Positions 9,578-18,590 of a DNA stretch of 64,000 bases are shown one piece after another; positions within the stretch are counted from its first letter, which is position 1; each line of letters begins with the position of its first letter. The stretch covers positions 124,001-188,000 of the forward strand of contig NZ_WWEM01000037.1 of the NCBI RefSeq assembly GCF_019308285.1. Direction: 5' to 3'. The position numbers and the translations under genes are program-made. The notes below the pieces were generated by a model. The model saw only the letters and a list, made by a program, of their open reading frames with translations, did no database searches and had not been told where the DNA came from. This DNA is from Flavobacterium quisquiliarum. Its GTDB lineage: Bacteria; Bacteroidota; Bacteroidia; Flavobacteriales; Flavobacteriaceae.

Positions 9578-10697
9578 TTCAAGAATTTATTTGTCATTAT
9601 CAGAGCAAAGTGGCTTTGAGCAGGAATATATTTCTAAAGCATTACATAATAACTGGATCACTTCTGGTGGACCTAATGTGGATGATTTTGAGGCTCAGCT
9701 TCAAAATTATTATAACGAAGAATTATTTGTAACAGCATTAAATTCTGGAACAGCAGCAATCCATCTTGGACTTATTTTATTAGGAGTTAAAAAAGACGAT
9801 GAGGTAATCTGTCAATCTATGACATTTTCAGCTTCGGCAAACCCAATTTTGTATCAGGGTGCAATTCCGATTTTTGTTGATAGTGAATCTGACACATGGA
9901 ATATTTGTCCTGAAAATCTTGAAATAGCAATAAAAGACAGGATTAAAAAAGGCAGAAAACCAAAAGCTATTATTGCAGTACATCTTTATGGCAATCCTTA
10001 TAAAGTTAATGAGATTCATGCCATTGCTAATCGGCATAATATTCCAATAATTGAAGACAGCGCTGAAGCGCTAGGGAGTAGTTACAAAAAAAAAAAATGT
10101 GGAACTTTCGGTTCTTTGGGAGTATTGTCTTTTAATGGCAATAAGATTATTACAACTTCAAGTGGAGGAGCAATAATTTCTAACTCTCAAGAGATAAAAG
10201 AAAAAGCAATTTTTTTTGCCACTCAATCTAAAGATCTAGCGGTACATTATCAGCATAGTGAAATAGGTTATAACTACAGAATGAGTAATATTTGTGCAGG
10301 AATAGGTCTTGGTCAAATGAAAATTCTTGATGAAAACATAAACAAAAAAAGAGAAAATCATAAGTTCTATAAAGATATTTTTGATACAATTGATGAAGCT
10401 GAACTTTTCGAAGTTTTAAATGACGATTACTTTTCTAATTATTGGCTAAATACAATGTTATTAGAAACAATAGAAGATAGAGAAAGTTTGAGACTCGCTT
10501 TTGAAAAATCAAATATAGAGAGTCGTCCATTATGGAAGCCAATGCATTTGCAACCAATTTTTGAACAATATCCATATTATGGAAATAAAGTCGCTGAGGA
10601 TTTATTTGAAAGAGGACTATGTTTACCCTCTGGGTCAAATCTTAGTGACGAAGATAAAGACAGAATTAAAGGAGTTATTATAAATTTCTTTAAATGA
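9570..10697 (+). CDS. DegT/DnrJ/EryC1/StrS family sugar aminotransferase
   Basis: This 375-residue PLP enzyme transfers an amino group to a keto-sugar nucleotide. Family features are NSGTAAIHLGLILLGV, the substrate-binding DEVICQSMTFSASANPI, the PLP-contacting IIEDSAEALGSSY, and LSFNGNKIITTSSGGAII with the Schiff-base lysine. It ends with the usual CLPSGSNLSDED. The sequence resembles the PglE/EpsN subgroup (UDP-4-keto to 4-amino), but the cupin gene fused by overlap upstream would also fit a 3-aminotransferase of the FdtB kind. A second aminotransferase at 18587 means at least two amino-sugar steps are encoded here. Confidence 0.87.
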   Translation: MSNSRIYLSLSEQSGFEQEYISKALHNNWITSGGPNVDDFEAQLQNYYNEELFVTALNSGTAAIHLGLILLGVKKDDEVICQSMTFSASANPILYQGAIPIFVDSESDTWNICPENLEIAIKDRIKKGRKPKAIIAVHLYGNPYKVNEIHAIANRHNIPIIEDSAEALGSSYKKKKCGTFGSLGVLSFNGNKIITTSSGGAIISNSQEIKEKAIFFATQSKDLAVHYQHSEIGYNYRMSNICAGIGLGQMKILDENINKKRENHKFYKDIFDTIDEAELFEVLNDDYFSNYWLNTMLLETIEDRESLRLAFEKSNIESRPLWKPMHLQPIFEQYPYYGNKVAEDLFERGLCLPSGSNLSDEDKDRIKGVIINFFK

Positions 10698-10712
10698 ACA
10701 TCAAATTAAAAT

Positions 10713-11261
10713 ATGAAAATTGTAGAGACATTTATAAAAGATTTGGTAATTATTGAACCAATTGTTTTTGGGGATGAGAGAGGTTATTTTTTTGAATCTT
10801 ATAATAAAAGTAAATTTGAAGAATTAGGGATTAAGATTGATTTTATACAGGATAACCAATCTTTTTCTAAAAAAGGAACCTTAAGAGGACTACACTATCA
10901 AAATCCACCATTTGCGCAGACTAAGCTGATAAGAGTTATAGAAGGTGAAATTATTGATGTTGTAGTAGATTTGAGAAAGGATTCTGTCACTTATGGTAAG
11001 TCGTTTAATATATTGTTATCTGCAGATAATAAAAAACAACTGCTAATCCCGCACGGTTTTGCACATGGTTTTTCTGTAATTAGTGAAACAGCTGTAGTTA
11101 TTTATAAATGCGATCAGTTTTATAATAAAGCATCTGAAGGTGGAATAAAATTTGATGATCCATCGTTAGATATTGATTGGGGAATGGATTTGAAAAATGC
11201 AATTGTTTCAGAAAAAGACCAAGTACTTCCTTTTATTGAAAATTGTAATAGTTTGTTTTAA
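10713..11261 (+). CDS. rfbC: dTDP-4-dehydrorhamnose 3,5-epimerase
   Basis: A 182-residue RmlC cupin of normal length that converts dTDP-4-keto-6-deoxyglucose to dTDP-4-keto-L-rhamnose. Clear motifs are DERGYFFESYNKSKFEELGI, GTLRGLHYQNPPFAQTKLIR with catalytic-type His61, PHGFAHGFSVISE, and VVIYKCDQFY with Tyr131. It is followed without gap by rfbD and then rfbA. It is therefore the first of three dTDP-L-rhamnose genes, in the order C-D-A and without B in this window. Confidence 0.95.
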   Translation: MKIVETFIKDLVIIEPIVFGDERGYFFESYNKSKFEELGIKIDFIQDNQSFSKKGTLRGLHYQNPPFAQTKLIRVIEGEIIDVVVDLRKDSVTYGKSFNILLSADNKKQLLIPHGFAHGFSVISETAVVIYKCDQFYNKASEGGIKFDDPSLDIDWGMDLKNAIVSEKDQVLPFIENCNSLF

Positions 11262-12109
11262 TGAAAAGAATATTAGTTACTGGTGCAAATGGTCAATTGG
11301 GATCTGAGCTTTTAGTTTTATCGCAATCTTATCCAAATTACGAGTGGATTTTTGCAGATAGGACTAAAATTACATTAGATGATTTAGAATTGCTCGAATC
11401 ACAGTTAAAAATTATTGAACCTAATATTATTTTAAATTGTGGAGCATATACCGCTGTGGATAAAGCCGAATCAGAAAGGGGGCTAGCTTTTAAGATAAAC
11501 CATTTAGCAGTAAAATTAATTGCAGAATATTCATCAAAAAACAACGTTAGATTAATCCATATATCTACAGATTATGTTTTTGATGGAAAATCTTCAGTTG
11601 CATTAAATGAAGAAGCTAAAACAAATCCCATAAATATTTATGGAGAAAGTAAATTAGCAGGTGATATTGCTTGTTTGACAGAAAATCCAAACTCTATTAT
11701 TATTCGAACTTCTTGGGTTTATAGTAAGTTTGGAAATAATTTTGTAAAAACGATGCAACGATTGATGCAGGAAAGAGAACAAATAAATGTTGTAGACGAC
11801 CAAATTGGTTCTCCCACTTACGCAGCAGATTTAGCACAAGCTGTTATGAGTATAGTTGAATTTCCAAAATGGATTCCAGGCATTTTCAATTACTCTAACG
11901 AAGGTGAAATTAGTTGGTACGAATTTGCACTAACTATAAAAGAATTTGGAGACTATAAATGTAATGTTATAGGTATTCCATCTTCATCATATCCTACTTC
12001 GGCAAAACGCCCGAATTTTTCATTATTGAATAAAGCAAAAATAAAGACAGTTTATAATTTGAAAGTTCCAAATTATAAAGACAGTTTAAAAAAAATATTT
12101 GTTTTTTGA
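11261..12109 (+). CDS. rfbD: dTDP-4-dehydrorhamnose reductase
   Basis: A 282-residue RmlD-type SDR that performs the final NADPH-dependent reduction giving dTDP-L-rhamnose. It has the TGANGQLGSELL nucleotide-binding loop (7-18), NCGAYTAVDKAE, HISTDYVFDGK with the catalytic threonine/serine region, and the INIYGESKLAGD Tyr-x3-Lys pair. RTSWVYSKFGNNFVKTM and GEISWYEFA are family hallmarks. Its start shares a base with the rfbC stop (TTTAATG), so the two are translationally coupled. Confidence 0.95.
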   Translation: MKRILVTGANGQLGSELLVLSQSYPNYEWIFADRTKITLDDLELLESQLKIIEPNIILNCGAYTAVDKAESERGLAFKINHLAVKLIAEYSSKNNVRLIHISTDYVFDGKSSVALNEEAKTNPINIYGESKLAGDIACLTENPNSIIIRTSWVYSKFGNNFVKTMQRLMQEREQINVVDDQIGSPTYAADLAQAVMSIVEFPKWIPGIFNYSNEGEISWYEFALTIKEFGDYKCNVIGIPSSSYPTSAKRPNFSLLNKAKIKTVYNLKVPNYKDSLKKIFVF

Positions 12110-12150
12110 TTTTACATAAATCAAAATTATAAAACTCAAAATAAAAATTT

Positions 12151-13035
12151 ATGAAAGGAATAATATTAGCTGGGGGTTCTGGGACAAGACTGCATCCGTT
12201 AACTTTGGCTGTGAGTAAACAATTAATGCCTGTTTATGATAAGCCAATGATCTATTATCCGTTGTCAACATTGATGATGGCAGGAATAAATGAGATTCTA
12301 ATTATCTCAACACCGTATGATTTGCCAAATTTCAAGAAGCTTTTAGGTGATGGAAGTGCAATAGGTTGTAAGTTTAGTTATGCAGAGCAACCAAATCCAA
12401 ATGGATTAGCACAAGCTTTTGTAATTGGAGAAGAATTCATTGGGAAAGACAAAGTAGCCTTGGTTTTGGGAGATAACATCTTTTTTGGAACAAGTCTTCG
12501 CCAATTATTAAAAGATAATGCAAACCCTGAAGGAGGCGTTGTTTTCGCTTATCATGTTTCTGATCCTGAAAGATATGGTGTTGTGGAATTTGATGAGAAT
12601 AAAAATGCTATTTCTATTGAAGAAAAGCCTGAATCGCCAAAATCGAATTTTGCAGTTCCAGGTTTATATTTTTATGATAATTCTGTCGTTGAAATTGCAA
12701 AAAATATAAAAGCAAGTGCTCGTGGCGAGTACGAAATAACTGATGTAAATAAGATTTACTTAGAAAAGGGAGAACTAAAAGTAGGGATATTAGGACGAGG
12801 TACAGCTTGGCTTGATACAGGAACTTTTCATAGTTTAATGCAAGCAGGGCAGTTCGTTCAAGTTTTAGAAGACAGACAAGGTTTAAAAGTAGGATGCATT
12901 GAAGAAATTGCTTGGAGAGAAGGTTTCATTAATGACGAACAATTAGAAAAACTTGCTCAGCCATTGCTGAAATCAGGTTATGGAACCTACTTATTGGAAT
13001 TTTTAAAACAAAAGAAAAAAGGTGTTAAAATTTAA
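12151..13035 (+). CDS. rfbA: Glucose-1-phosphate thymidylyltransferase
   Basis: A 294-residue RmlA that makes dTDP-glucose from dTTP and glucose-1-phosphate, the entry step to dTDP-rhamnose and other dTDP sugars. The nucleotide-binding signature GIILAGGSGTRLHPLT is at the N-terminus. VLGDNIFFGTSL, ERYGVVEFDENKNA, EEKPESPKSNFAVPGLYFYD and RGTAWLDTGTFHSLMQA are all present and undamaged. It follows rfbD after 41 bases. The next enzyme, the RmlB 4,6-dehydratase, is not in the window and must be supplied from elsewhere. Confidence 0.96.
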   Translation: MKGIILAGGSGTRLHPLTLAVSKQLMPVYDKPMIYYPLSTLMMAGINEILIISTPYDLPNFKKLLGDGSAIGCKFSYAEQPNPNGLAQAFVIGEEFIGKDKVALVLGDNIFFGTSLRQLLKDNANPEGGVVFAYHVSDPERYGVVEFDENKNAISIEEKPESPKSNFAVPGLYFYDNSVVEIAKNIKASARGEYEITDVNKIYLEKGELKVGILGRGTAWLDTGTFHSLMQAGQFVQVLEDRQGLKVGCIEEIAWREGFINDEQLEKLAQPLLKSGYGTYLLEFLKQKKKGVKI

Positions 13036-13073
13036 TTTGGCTTCCAAAGTGATTATTTAAAACCTTTAATTTG

Positions 13074-13081
13074 TATTTTTG
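13074..13081 (+). promoter_or_regulatory. Candidate -7 promoter element (TATTTTTG)
   Basis: TATTTTTG fits the Bacteroidota TAnnTTTG -7 consensus and lies 35 bases before the TTG start of the 4,6-dehydratase gene, in the 81-base gap after rfbA. No convincing TTG -33 element sits at the usual distance, so the call rests on one element and position only. Confidence 0.45.
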
Positions 13082-13116
13082 TAGAAAATAGTATACTGAT
13101 TTAAACCAAACCTCAA

Positions 13117-15084
13117 TTGAGTACAGACAAACCAAATAGTATTACTTCACTGTTATACAAGACTTTTTCGCCAAGAAATCTTAGAGCAAATATTAATAAC
13201 TTAAGTTATTTGCCTAGATGGATTATTATTGCAATTGATGTAATGGTTTTATTTTTTTCATTTTCCTTTACATATTTGCTTTTTGATGGTACTGCAATAG
13301 GTTATATAATCACTTCTCACGATTTTTATTTTGTAGCAGGTTTAATCTTAGTTAATATATTTTTCTTCTGGCTTTTTAGAACTTATTCAGGAATTATTAG
13401 ACATTCTTCTTATATAGATGCAATAAAGCTGCTATTTTCTCAAATGTCAGTTTTGGTTTTTTTCTTGTTCATAAACTTAGTTTTTGAATTATATACAGGG
13501 CATAAGGCATTTTTGAATACCGCACTTTTCATTAATCTAGTTTTATCTTTTTGCGGATTGTTTTTATATCGAGTAATAGTAAAGCAGACATTCGAGATGT
13601 ATTTTTCCGAAAAAGCTACAACTAAACTTGTTAGAACCGTTATTTATGGTACAGATGCAAATGCAATTTCTGTAGCAAATGCCTTAAAATTCGAAACACC
13701 TTCTAGATTTAAAATTGTTGGATTTGTAGATAAAAATAATCAGAATGCGTCTAAACGTATGTTGGATCTTCCAATTTTGATTTTGAGAAAAAAACTTCCA
13801 GCTTTGATGAGGTCTGTTGCGGCAGAAGGCGTTATTATTGCAGATAAAAGTTTAAGTAAAGATGAGCAGCTAATTATTGTTGATCAGTGTTTAGAGTTTA
13901 ATTATAGAGTATATACAGTTCCATTAATTTCAGATTGGGAGAACCAAAAAGAGATTTCTCAAAAAGTAAAAAATATTCAGATTGAAGACTTGTTAGAAAG
14001 AAAACCTATAGTTCTAGATAGTAAATCAATCTCTAAGCAATTAAAAGATAAAACAATTCTAATTACAGGAGCTGCGGGGTCAATAGGAAGCGAGATAGTT
14101 AGACAGGTTTTAAATTTCAATCCTAAAAATGTTATTATTTTAGATCATGCTGAAACGCCATTGCATAACTTGTGTTTAGAAACTCAAACCATGAATTTCA
14201 ATACAAAAATTGTAGCAGTCATTGCAGATGTGAGAAGTAAAAAAGCACTTGATAAAGTATTCAAAAATTACAATCCGCATGTTGTTTTTCATGCCGCAGC
14301 ATATAAACACGTGCCTTTAATGGAAGAAAATCCAGCACAGGCCATTCAAACCAATATAAAAGGAACAAAAAACTTAGCGGATTTAGCATGTAAGTACCGT
14401 GTGAAAAAATTTGTTATGGTTTCTACAGATAAGGCTGTTAATCCTAGTAACGTAATGGGAGCTAGTAAACGTATTGCAGAAAAATATGTTCAATCTTTAT
14501 ATTTAAAGAATCAAAGAGAGAATGTTGAAGGCGGAACGAAGTTCATTACTACTCGTTTTGGAAATGTTTTAGGCTCAAATGGTTCCGTTGTTCCATTATT
14601 TACAAAACAAATTGCAGAAGGTGGTCCAGTAACGATAACACATCAAGATATTATTCGTTATTTCATGACTATCCCAGAAGCTTGTCAGCTTGTATTGGAG
14701 GCAGGTGCAATGGGTAATGGTGGTGAAATCTATATTTTTGATATGGGGAAACCAGTTAAGATTATTGATTTAGCTAAAAAAATGATTAAACTAGCTGGTT
14801 TTATTCCTGATAAAGAAATAAAAATTAAGATTGTAGGATTAAGACCCGGCGAGAAGTTATATGAAGAATTACTAAATGATACTTCTAAGACGCTTCCAAC
14901 TTATCATAACAAAATCATGATTGCTCAAGAAATTCAAGATGAATATGAAAATCTTCACAATGAGGTCGATGAACTTATAGGTATTGCCGATTTTTATGAA
15001 AATGATGATATTGTAGCTAAGATGAAAAAGATTGTTCCAGAGTTTAAGAGTATGAATTCGACTTTTGAAGTCTTAGATAAATAA
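13117..15084 (+). CDS. WbpM/PglF/CapD-like nucleotide-sugar 4,6-dehydratase
   Basis: A 655-residue protein with four N-terminal membrane spans (about 35-155), a first Rossmann domain, and a C-terminal SDR domain. The SDR domain begins ILITGAAGSIGSEIVRQVL near residue 336. In the active site STDKAVNPSNVMGASKR the usual SDR tyrosine is methionine (about M447, with K451), which is the established hallmark of the WbpM/PglF/FlaA1 group. The group removes water from UDP-GlcNAc to give a 4-keto-6-deoxy sugar. That product can feed the SDR at 7270, the aminotransferases, and the acetyltransferase at 19657. The start is TTG at 13117; the first in-frame ATG falls inside membrane span 1. Confidence 0.9.
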   Translation: MSTDKPNSITSLLYKTFSPRNLRANINNLSYLPRWIIIAIDVMVLFFSFSFTYLLFDGTAIGYIITSHDFYFVAGLILVNIFFFWLFRTYSGIIRHSSYIDAIKLLFSQMSVLVFFLFINLVFELYTGHKAFLNTALFINLVLSFCGLFLYRVIVKQTFEMYFSEKATTKLVRTVIYGTDANAISVANALKFETPSRFKIVGFVDKNNQNASKRMLDLPILILRKKLPALMRSVAAEGVIIADKSLSKDEQLIIVDQCLEFNYRVYTVPLISDWENQKEISQKVKNIQIEDLLERKPIVLDSKSISKQLKDKTILITGAAGSIGSEIVRQVLNFNPKNVIILDHAETPLHNLCLETQTMNFNTKIVAVIADVRSKKALDKVFKNYNPHVVFHAAAYKHVPLMEENPAQAIQTNIKGTKNLADLACKYRVKKFVMVSTDKAVNPSNVMGASKRIAEKYVQSLYLKNQRENVEGGTKFITTRFGNVLGSNGSVVPLFTKQIAEGGPVTITHQDIIRYFMTIPEACQLVLEAGAMGNGGEIYIFDMGKPVKIIDLAKKMIKLAGFIPDKEIKIKIVGLRPGEKLYEELLNDTSKTLPTYHNKIMIAQEIQDEYENLHNEVDELIGIADFYENDDIVAKMKKIVPEFKSMNSTFEVLDK

Positions 15085-15117
15085 TTAGTATTTAATAAAT
15101 ATATTAAAAATATAATC

Positions 15118-15145
15118 AAAAGGTGTTTTTTAAAAACGCCTTTTT
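15118..15145 (+). terminator. Rho-independent-type terminator
   Basis: About 33 bases after the dehydratase stop, AAAAGGTGTTTTT is mirrored by AAAAACGCCTTTTT, a 12-13 bp stem with one G-T pair and a run of T on the far side. It separates the dehydratase gene from the ABC exporter genes and implies that wzm/wzt have their own promoter. Confidence 0.7.
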
Positions 15146-15219
15146 GCATTTTTACACAAATTTTAAAATGTTAAAAATCTTGTTAATTTCAGCAAATAAG
15201 ATTTTTTATTTTCTTCGAA

Positions 15220-16083
15220 ATGGACTTTAAAAACACAGAAGATTGGTTGTTTGAAATAACTCCAAAGAATAGATTTTTCTCTCTAAATTTTAAAGAAATT
15301 TGGCAATATAGAGATTTATTGATGCTCTTTGTAAAAAGAGATATAATTACTGTTTATAAACAAACTGTTTTAGGGCCACTTTGGTACTTAATTCAGCCTT
15401 TATTTACCTCAATAACATTTACTATTATATTTAATAATGTCGCGGGAATTAAGACGGGATCTGTTCCTCCATTTTTGTTTAATCTTGCAGGAATTATGGT
15501 TTGGAATTATTTTACTGCTTGTTTAAATGGAACTTCTGATACATTTAAATCTAATGCAGGAATATTTGGAAAGGTTTATTTTCCAAGAATTATTACTCCT
15601 CTATCTATAGTGATTTCAAATTTGGTCAAATTCGGAATTCAATTTTTCATTTTTGTTATCTTTTATATTTTCTTTTATTTTCAAGGGGTTGATTTAGGGC
15701 TTAACCCAACAATATTATTTTTCCCGATATTAATTGCATTTATGGGAATTTTGGGACTTGGTTTAGGAATGCTGGTTTCGTCTATGGTTACAAAATATAG
15801 AGATTTAAATAACTTAGTAACTTTTGGGATACAGTTACTAATGTATGTATCTGCTGTAATGTACCCGATGGAATTGATAAAAGAAAAGCTCCCGAGATTA
15901 GGTTGGATTGTCCAATATAATCCATTAGCATACGTAATCGAAACTTCTCGTTATATGCTTTTAAATATTGGCAACATATCAGTTCTAGGTTTAGTATATA
16001 CAATGACAGTTACATTAGTTGTTTTCTTTATTGGACTATTGGTTTTTAATAGAACAGAAAAAAGTTTTATAGATACTGTATAA
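15220..16083 (+). CDS. Wzm-type ABC-2 polysaccharide export permease
   Basis: A 287-residue inner-membrane protein with six hydrophobic spans and the ABC-2 architecture of O-antigen exporters. The cytoplasmic N-terminus contains WQYRDLLMLFVKRDIITVYKQ and the adjoining TVLGPLWYLIQPLF, the typical amphipathic lead-in of Wzm/KpsM/TagG proteins. The C-terminal PLAYVIETSRYMLLN is also typical. It pairs with the ATPase whose start overlaps its stop by one base (TAATG). Together they should move a completed, lipid-linked polymer across the inner membrane, an alternative to Wzx/Wzy. Confidence 0.9.
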   Translation: MDFKNTEDWLFEITPKNRFFSLNFKEIWQYRDLLMLFVKRDIITVYKQTVLGPLWYLIQPLFTSITFTIIFNNVAGIKTGSVPPFLFNLAGIMVWNYFTACLNGTSDTFKSNAGIFGKVYFPRIITPLSIVISNLVKFGIQFFIFVIFYIFFYFQGVDLGLNPTILFFPILIAFMGILGLGLGMLVSSMVTKYRDLNNLVTFGIQLLMYVSAVMYPMELIKEKLPRLGWIVQYNPLAYVIETSRYMLLNIGNISVLGLVYTMTVTLVVFFIGLLVFNRTEKSFIDTV

Positions 16084-17348
16084 TGAAAGATATTATATTA
16101 AAAGCCGAAAATATTTCCAAACAATATCGTTTAGGAGAGGTTGGAACAGGAACATTAAAACATGATTTCAATCGATGGTGGCATCAAATTCGTGGGAAAG
16201 AAAATCCATATTTAAAAATTGGGGACACAAATGATCGTTCTACAAAAGGGAATTCCGATTATGTGTGGGCATTGCAAGATATTAATTTTGAAGTTGAAAG
16301 AGGAGAAGTTTTAGGAATTATTGGAAAGAATGGAGCGGGGAAATCGACACTTTTAAAAATTCTTTCTAAAGTTACAGCTCCAACAACAGGTAGTATAAAA
16401 TCCCGAGGACGAATAGCTTCTTTGCTGGAGGTTGGTACGGGGTTTAATGGAGAAATGACTGGACGAGAAAACATATTTTTGAATGGAGCTATTTTAGGAA
16501 TGACCAAAAAAGAAATCACTTCAAAACTTGATGAAATTATTGAGTTTTCGGGTTGCGGGCGTTATATAGATACTCCTGTAAAGAGATATAGTTCTGGTAT
16601 GACGGTTCGTTTGGCATTTGCTGTTGCTGCTTTTTTAGAACCTGAAATTTTAGTAGTAGATGAAGTCTTGGCTGTCGGAGATGCTGAGTTTCAGAAAAAA
16701 GCGATTGGCAAAATGCAGGATATTTCAAGAGGAGAAGGAAGAACAGTTTTGTTTGTTAGCCATAATTTGGCGGCTGTAAAACAGTTGTGTACGAGAGGAA
16801 TTGTTCTAGAACATGGATTAATAAAATTTGAAGGAGGTATTGATGAGGCGTTAGATGTTTACAATTCAAATTTAGATGATTTAGTTACAGAAGCAGCATG
16901 GTCTATTGATAAGGCTCCAGGTAATTTAAATGCTAAAATCACGTCTGTGAAATTAATGTCAGAAGATCAGCGCTTCTTAATTGAAAATGAAATTAGTGTT
17001 GAGGTGGAATATGTTAATTTATTAGAAAATCAAAAAATTAATTGTTCTATTTCAATTTTTGATGATCAAAATAATTATGTTTTGGCTTCTCCAAATTTGG
17101 AAAGAAGATTTTTAGAAAAAGGCAGATATAAAAGTACGTGTATTGTTCCAAAGGATTTTCTTAATAAAGGGAAATATTATTTTACGGTAATTTTAGTTGG
17201 AAATAATTTTGAGATAATTGCTCAATTGGATAAAATAGTCTCAGTAGATCTTGATGAAGAAGGTATACATAGAAAAGACTACTTTGGTTATTGGGGTGGA
17301 ATAGTGCGTCCATATTTGAAATGGGAAAACAATAAAGTTGAATTATAG
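16083..17348 (+). CDS. Wzt-type ABC transporter ATPase with C-terminal glycan-binding domain
   Basis: A 421-residue protein. The nucleotide-binding domain has Walker A GIIGKNGAGKSTLLKILS (K87), signature KRYSSGMTVRLAFA, Walker B EILVVDEVLAVGDAEF and the switch histidine in VLFVSHNLAAVK. About 170 residues follow it and form a beta-rich tail like the Wzt C-terminal carbohydrate-binding domain (from about 255 to the end). In E. coli O9a-type systems this tail reads the terminal modification of a finished chain before export. Its presence suggests that this exporter handles an end-capped polymer. Partner permease: the gene directly upstream. Confidence 0.92.
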   Translation: MKDIILKAENISKQYRLGEVGTGTLKHDFNRWWHQIRGKENPYLKIGDTNDRSTKGNSDYVWALQDINFEVERGEVLGIIGKNGAGKSTLLKILSKVTAPTTGSIKSRGRIASLLEVGTGFNGEMTGRENIFLNGAILGMTKKEITSKLDEIIEFSGCGRYIDTPVKRYSSGMTVRLAFAVAAFLEPEILVVDEVLAVGDAEFQKKAIGKMQDISRGEGRTVLFVSHNLAAVKQLCTRGIVLEHGLIKFEGGIDEALDVYNSNLDDLVTEAAWSIDKAPGNLNAKITSVKLMSEDQRFLIENEISVEVEYVNLLENQKINCSISIFDDQNNYVLASPNLERRFLEKGRYKSTCIVPKDFLNKGKYYFTVILVGNNFEIIAQLDKIVSVDLDEEGIHRKDYFGYWGGIVRPYLKWENNKVEL

Positions 17349-17351
17349 GAA

Positions 17352-18590
17352 ATGAATTTTTTAAAACTCTTGAAAAAGAAACTTAGGAATTATTTTCTTT
17401 TGATAAAACAATTTTTCTCTAAAACAATTTTTGTTCCATATAAAGGAATAAAAAAGTATGATATACTTATTTTTGATGATATATTTCCGCATCCAATTTC
17501 TGGTTTTAGATTGGAAGAATTTACTTTCTTGCTTAATAGTTTTAGAAAATCTAAAATCGTAGTTGAGCCAACGGCATACAAGATTTTAAACACACCAGTT
17601 GAAAATCATCAGAAGCATATTCAACAATTTGAATCTCAATTTAAGTTAAAGAACAGAATAGAGCTTAGAAAAGGATTTGTTAATATTAATACGAAAATTT
17701 TTTATTGTGTATTTCTACATAACATTTCTGCAAATCTACATTGGTTAGAAAAATACAAGATACCCTTTATATTTACCTTATATCCTGGAGGAGGATTTAA
17801 ATTAGAAGAAACGGTTAGTGATAGTGCTTTAAAAAGAGTATGCGCATCACCAATGTTTCGCAAAGTTATTGTAACCCAGCAAATAACTTATGATTATCTA
17901 GTGCAAAAAAAAATATGTGATCCAGAAGACATAAAGTTTATTTTCGGATGTGTTGTTCCTCAAATTTCTATGGTCAAAGATTTGTCGAATAAGAAAAGCT
18001 ATCTTAAAAATAAAAAAACGTTCGATATTTGTTTTTGCGCCGCTAAATATACATCTAAGGGAGAAGATAAAGGATATGATGTTTTTATTGAATCTGCAAA
18101 GGAGATTGTTTCAAAGTATGATTTTGTTAATTTTCATATAGTGGGAGGTTTTAATGAAAAGGATATTGATGTTTCTGAAATAAAAGAGAATATAAAATTT
18201 TATGGATATCAAAATTTTGAGGTTTTAGGATCTATTTATCAAAATATGGATGTTTTAGTTTCTCCAAATAAAGCATTTAAGTTAGGAAAAGGAGGATTTG
18301 ATGGATTTCCTTTAGGAACTGTAGTTGAAGCTGTTTTAAACGGAGTTGTAGTTCTAATTACTGATGAACTTAAACAAAACACTCTTTTTATTGAAAATGA
18401 GGACTTAATTATAATAGATAGTACCGCTAAATCTATTTTAGAGCACATTATTGAATTGATTGAAAATCCTGAGAAATTGTACGGCATTTCTAGAAATGGG
18501 ATCCAAAAATTTAAAGAAGTCTATTCTAATAAAACTCAAATGGAACCTAGAATTGTCTTAATTAATAATGTAATAGCTGAAAATAAATGA
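17352..18590 (+). CDS. Glycosyltransferase, GT-B fold (GT4-like)
   Basis: A 412-residue protein. The N-terminal half starts after a basic, amphipathic segment and contains KYDILIFDDIFPHPISGFRL. The second half has the GT-B donor-domain pattern: FDICFCAAKYTSKGEDKGYD, then VNFHIVGGFNEKD, then YQNMDVLVSPNKAF, and GFPLGTVVEAVLNGVVVLIT in the place of the EX7E segment. The first acidic residue of that motif is not obvious, so the family call is weaker than for its neighbours. It starts three bases after wzt and overlaps the next gene by four, so it belongs to the wzm/wzt operon. Sugar unknown. Confidence 0.7.
   Translation: MNFLKLLKKKLRNYFLLIKQFFSKTIFVPYKGIKKYDILIFDDIFPHPISGFRLEEFTFLLNSFRKSKIVVEPTAYKILNTPVENHQKHIQQFESQFKLKNRIELRKGFVNINTKIFYCVFLHNISANLHWLEKYKIPFIFTLYPGGGFKLEETVSDSALKRVCASPMFRKVIVTQQITYDYLVQKKICDPEDIKFIFGCVVPQISMVKDLSNKKSYLKNKKTFDICFCAAKYTSKGEDKGYDVFIESAKEIVSKYDFVNFHIVGGFNEKDIDVSEIKENIKFYGYQNFEVLGSIYQNMDVLVSPNKAFKLGKGGFDGFPLGTVVEAVLNGVVVLITDELKQNTLFIENEDLIIIDSTAKSILEHIIELIENPEKLYGISRNGIQKFKEVYSNKTQMEPRIVLINNVIAENK

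Noticed and set aside
13117..15084. Calling this gene rfbB (the missing RmlB)
   Set aside because: It has N-terminal membrane spans, twice the length of RmlB, and Met in place of the catalytic Tyr, which are WbpM/PglF features.
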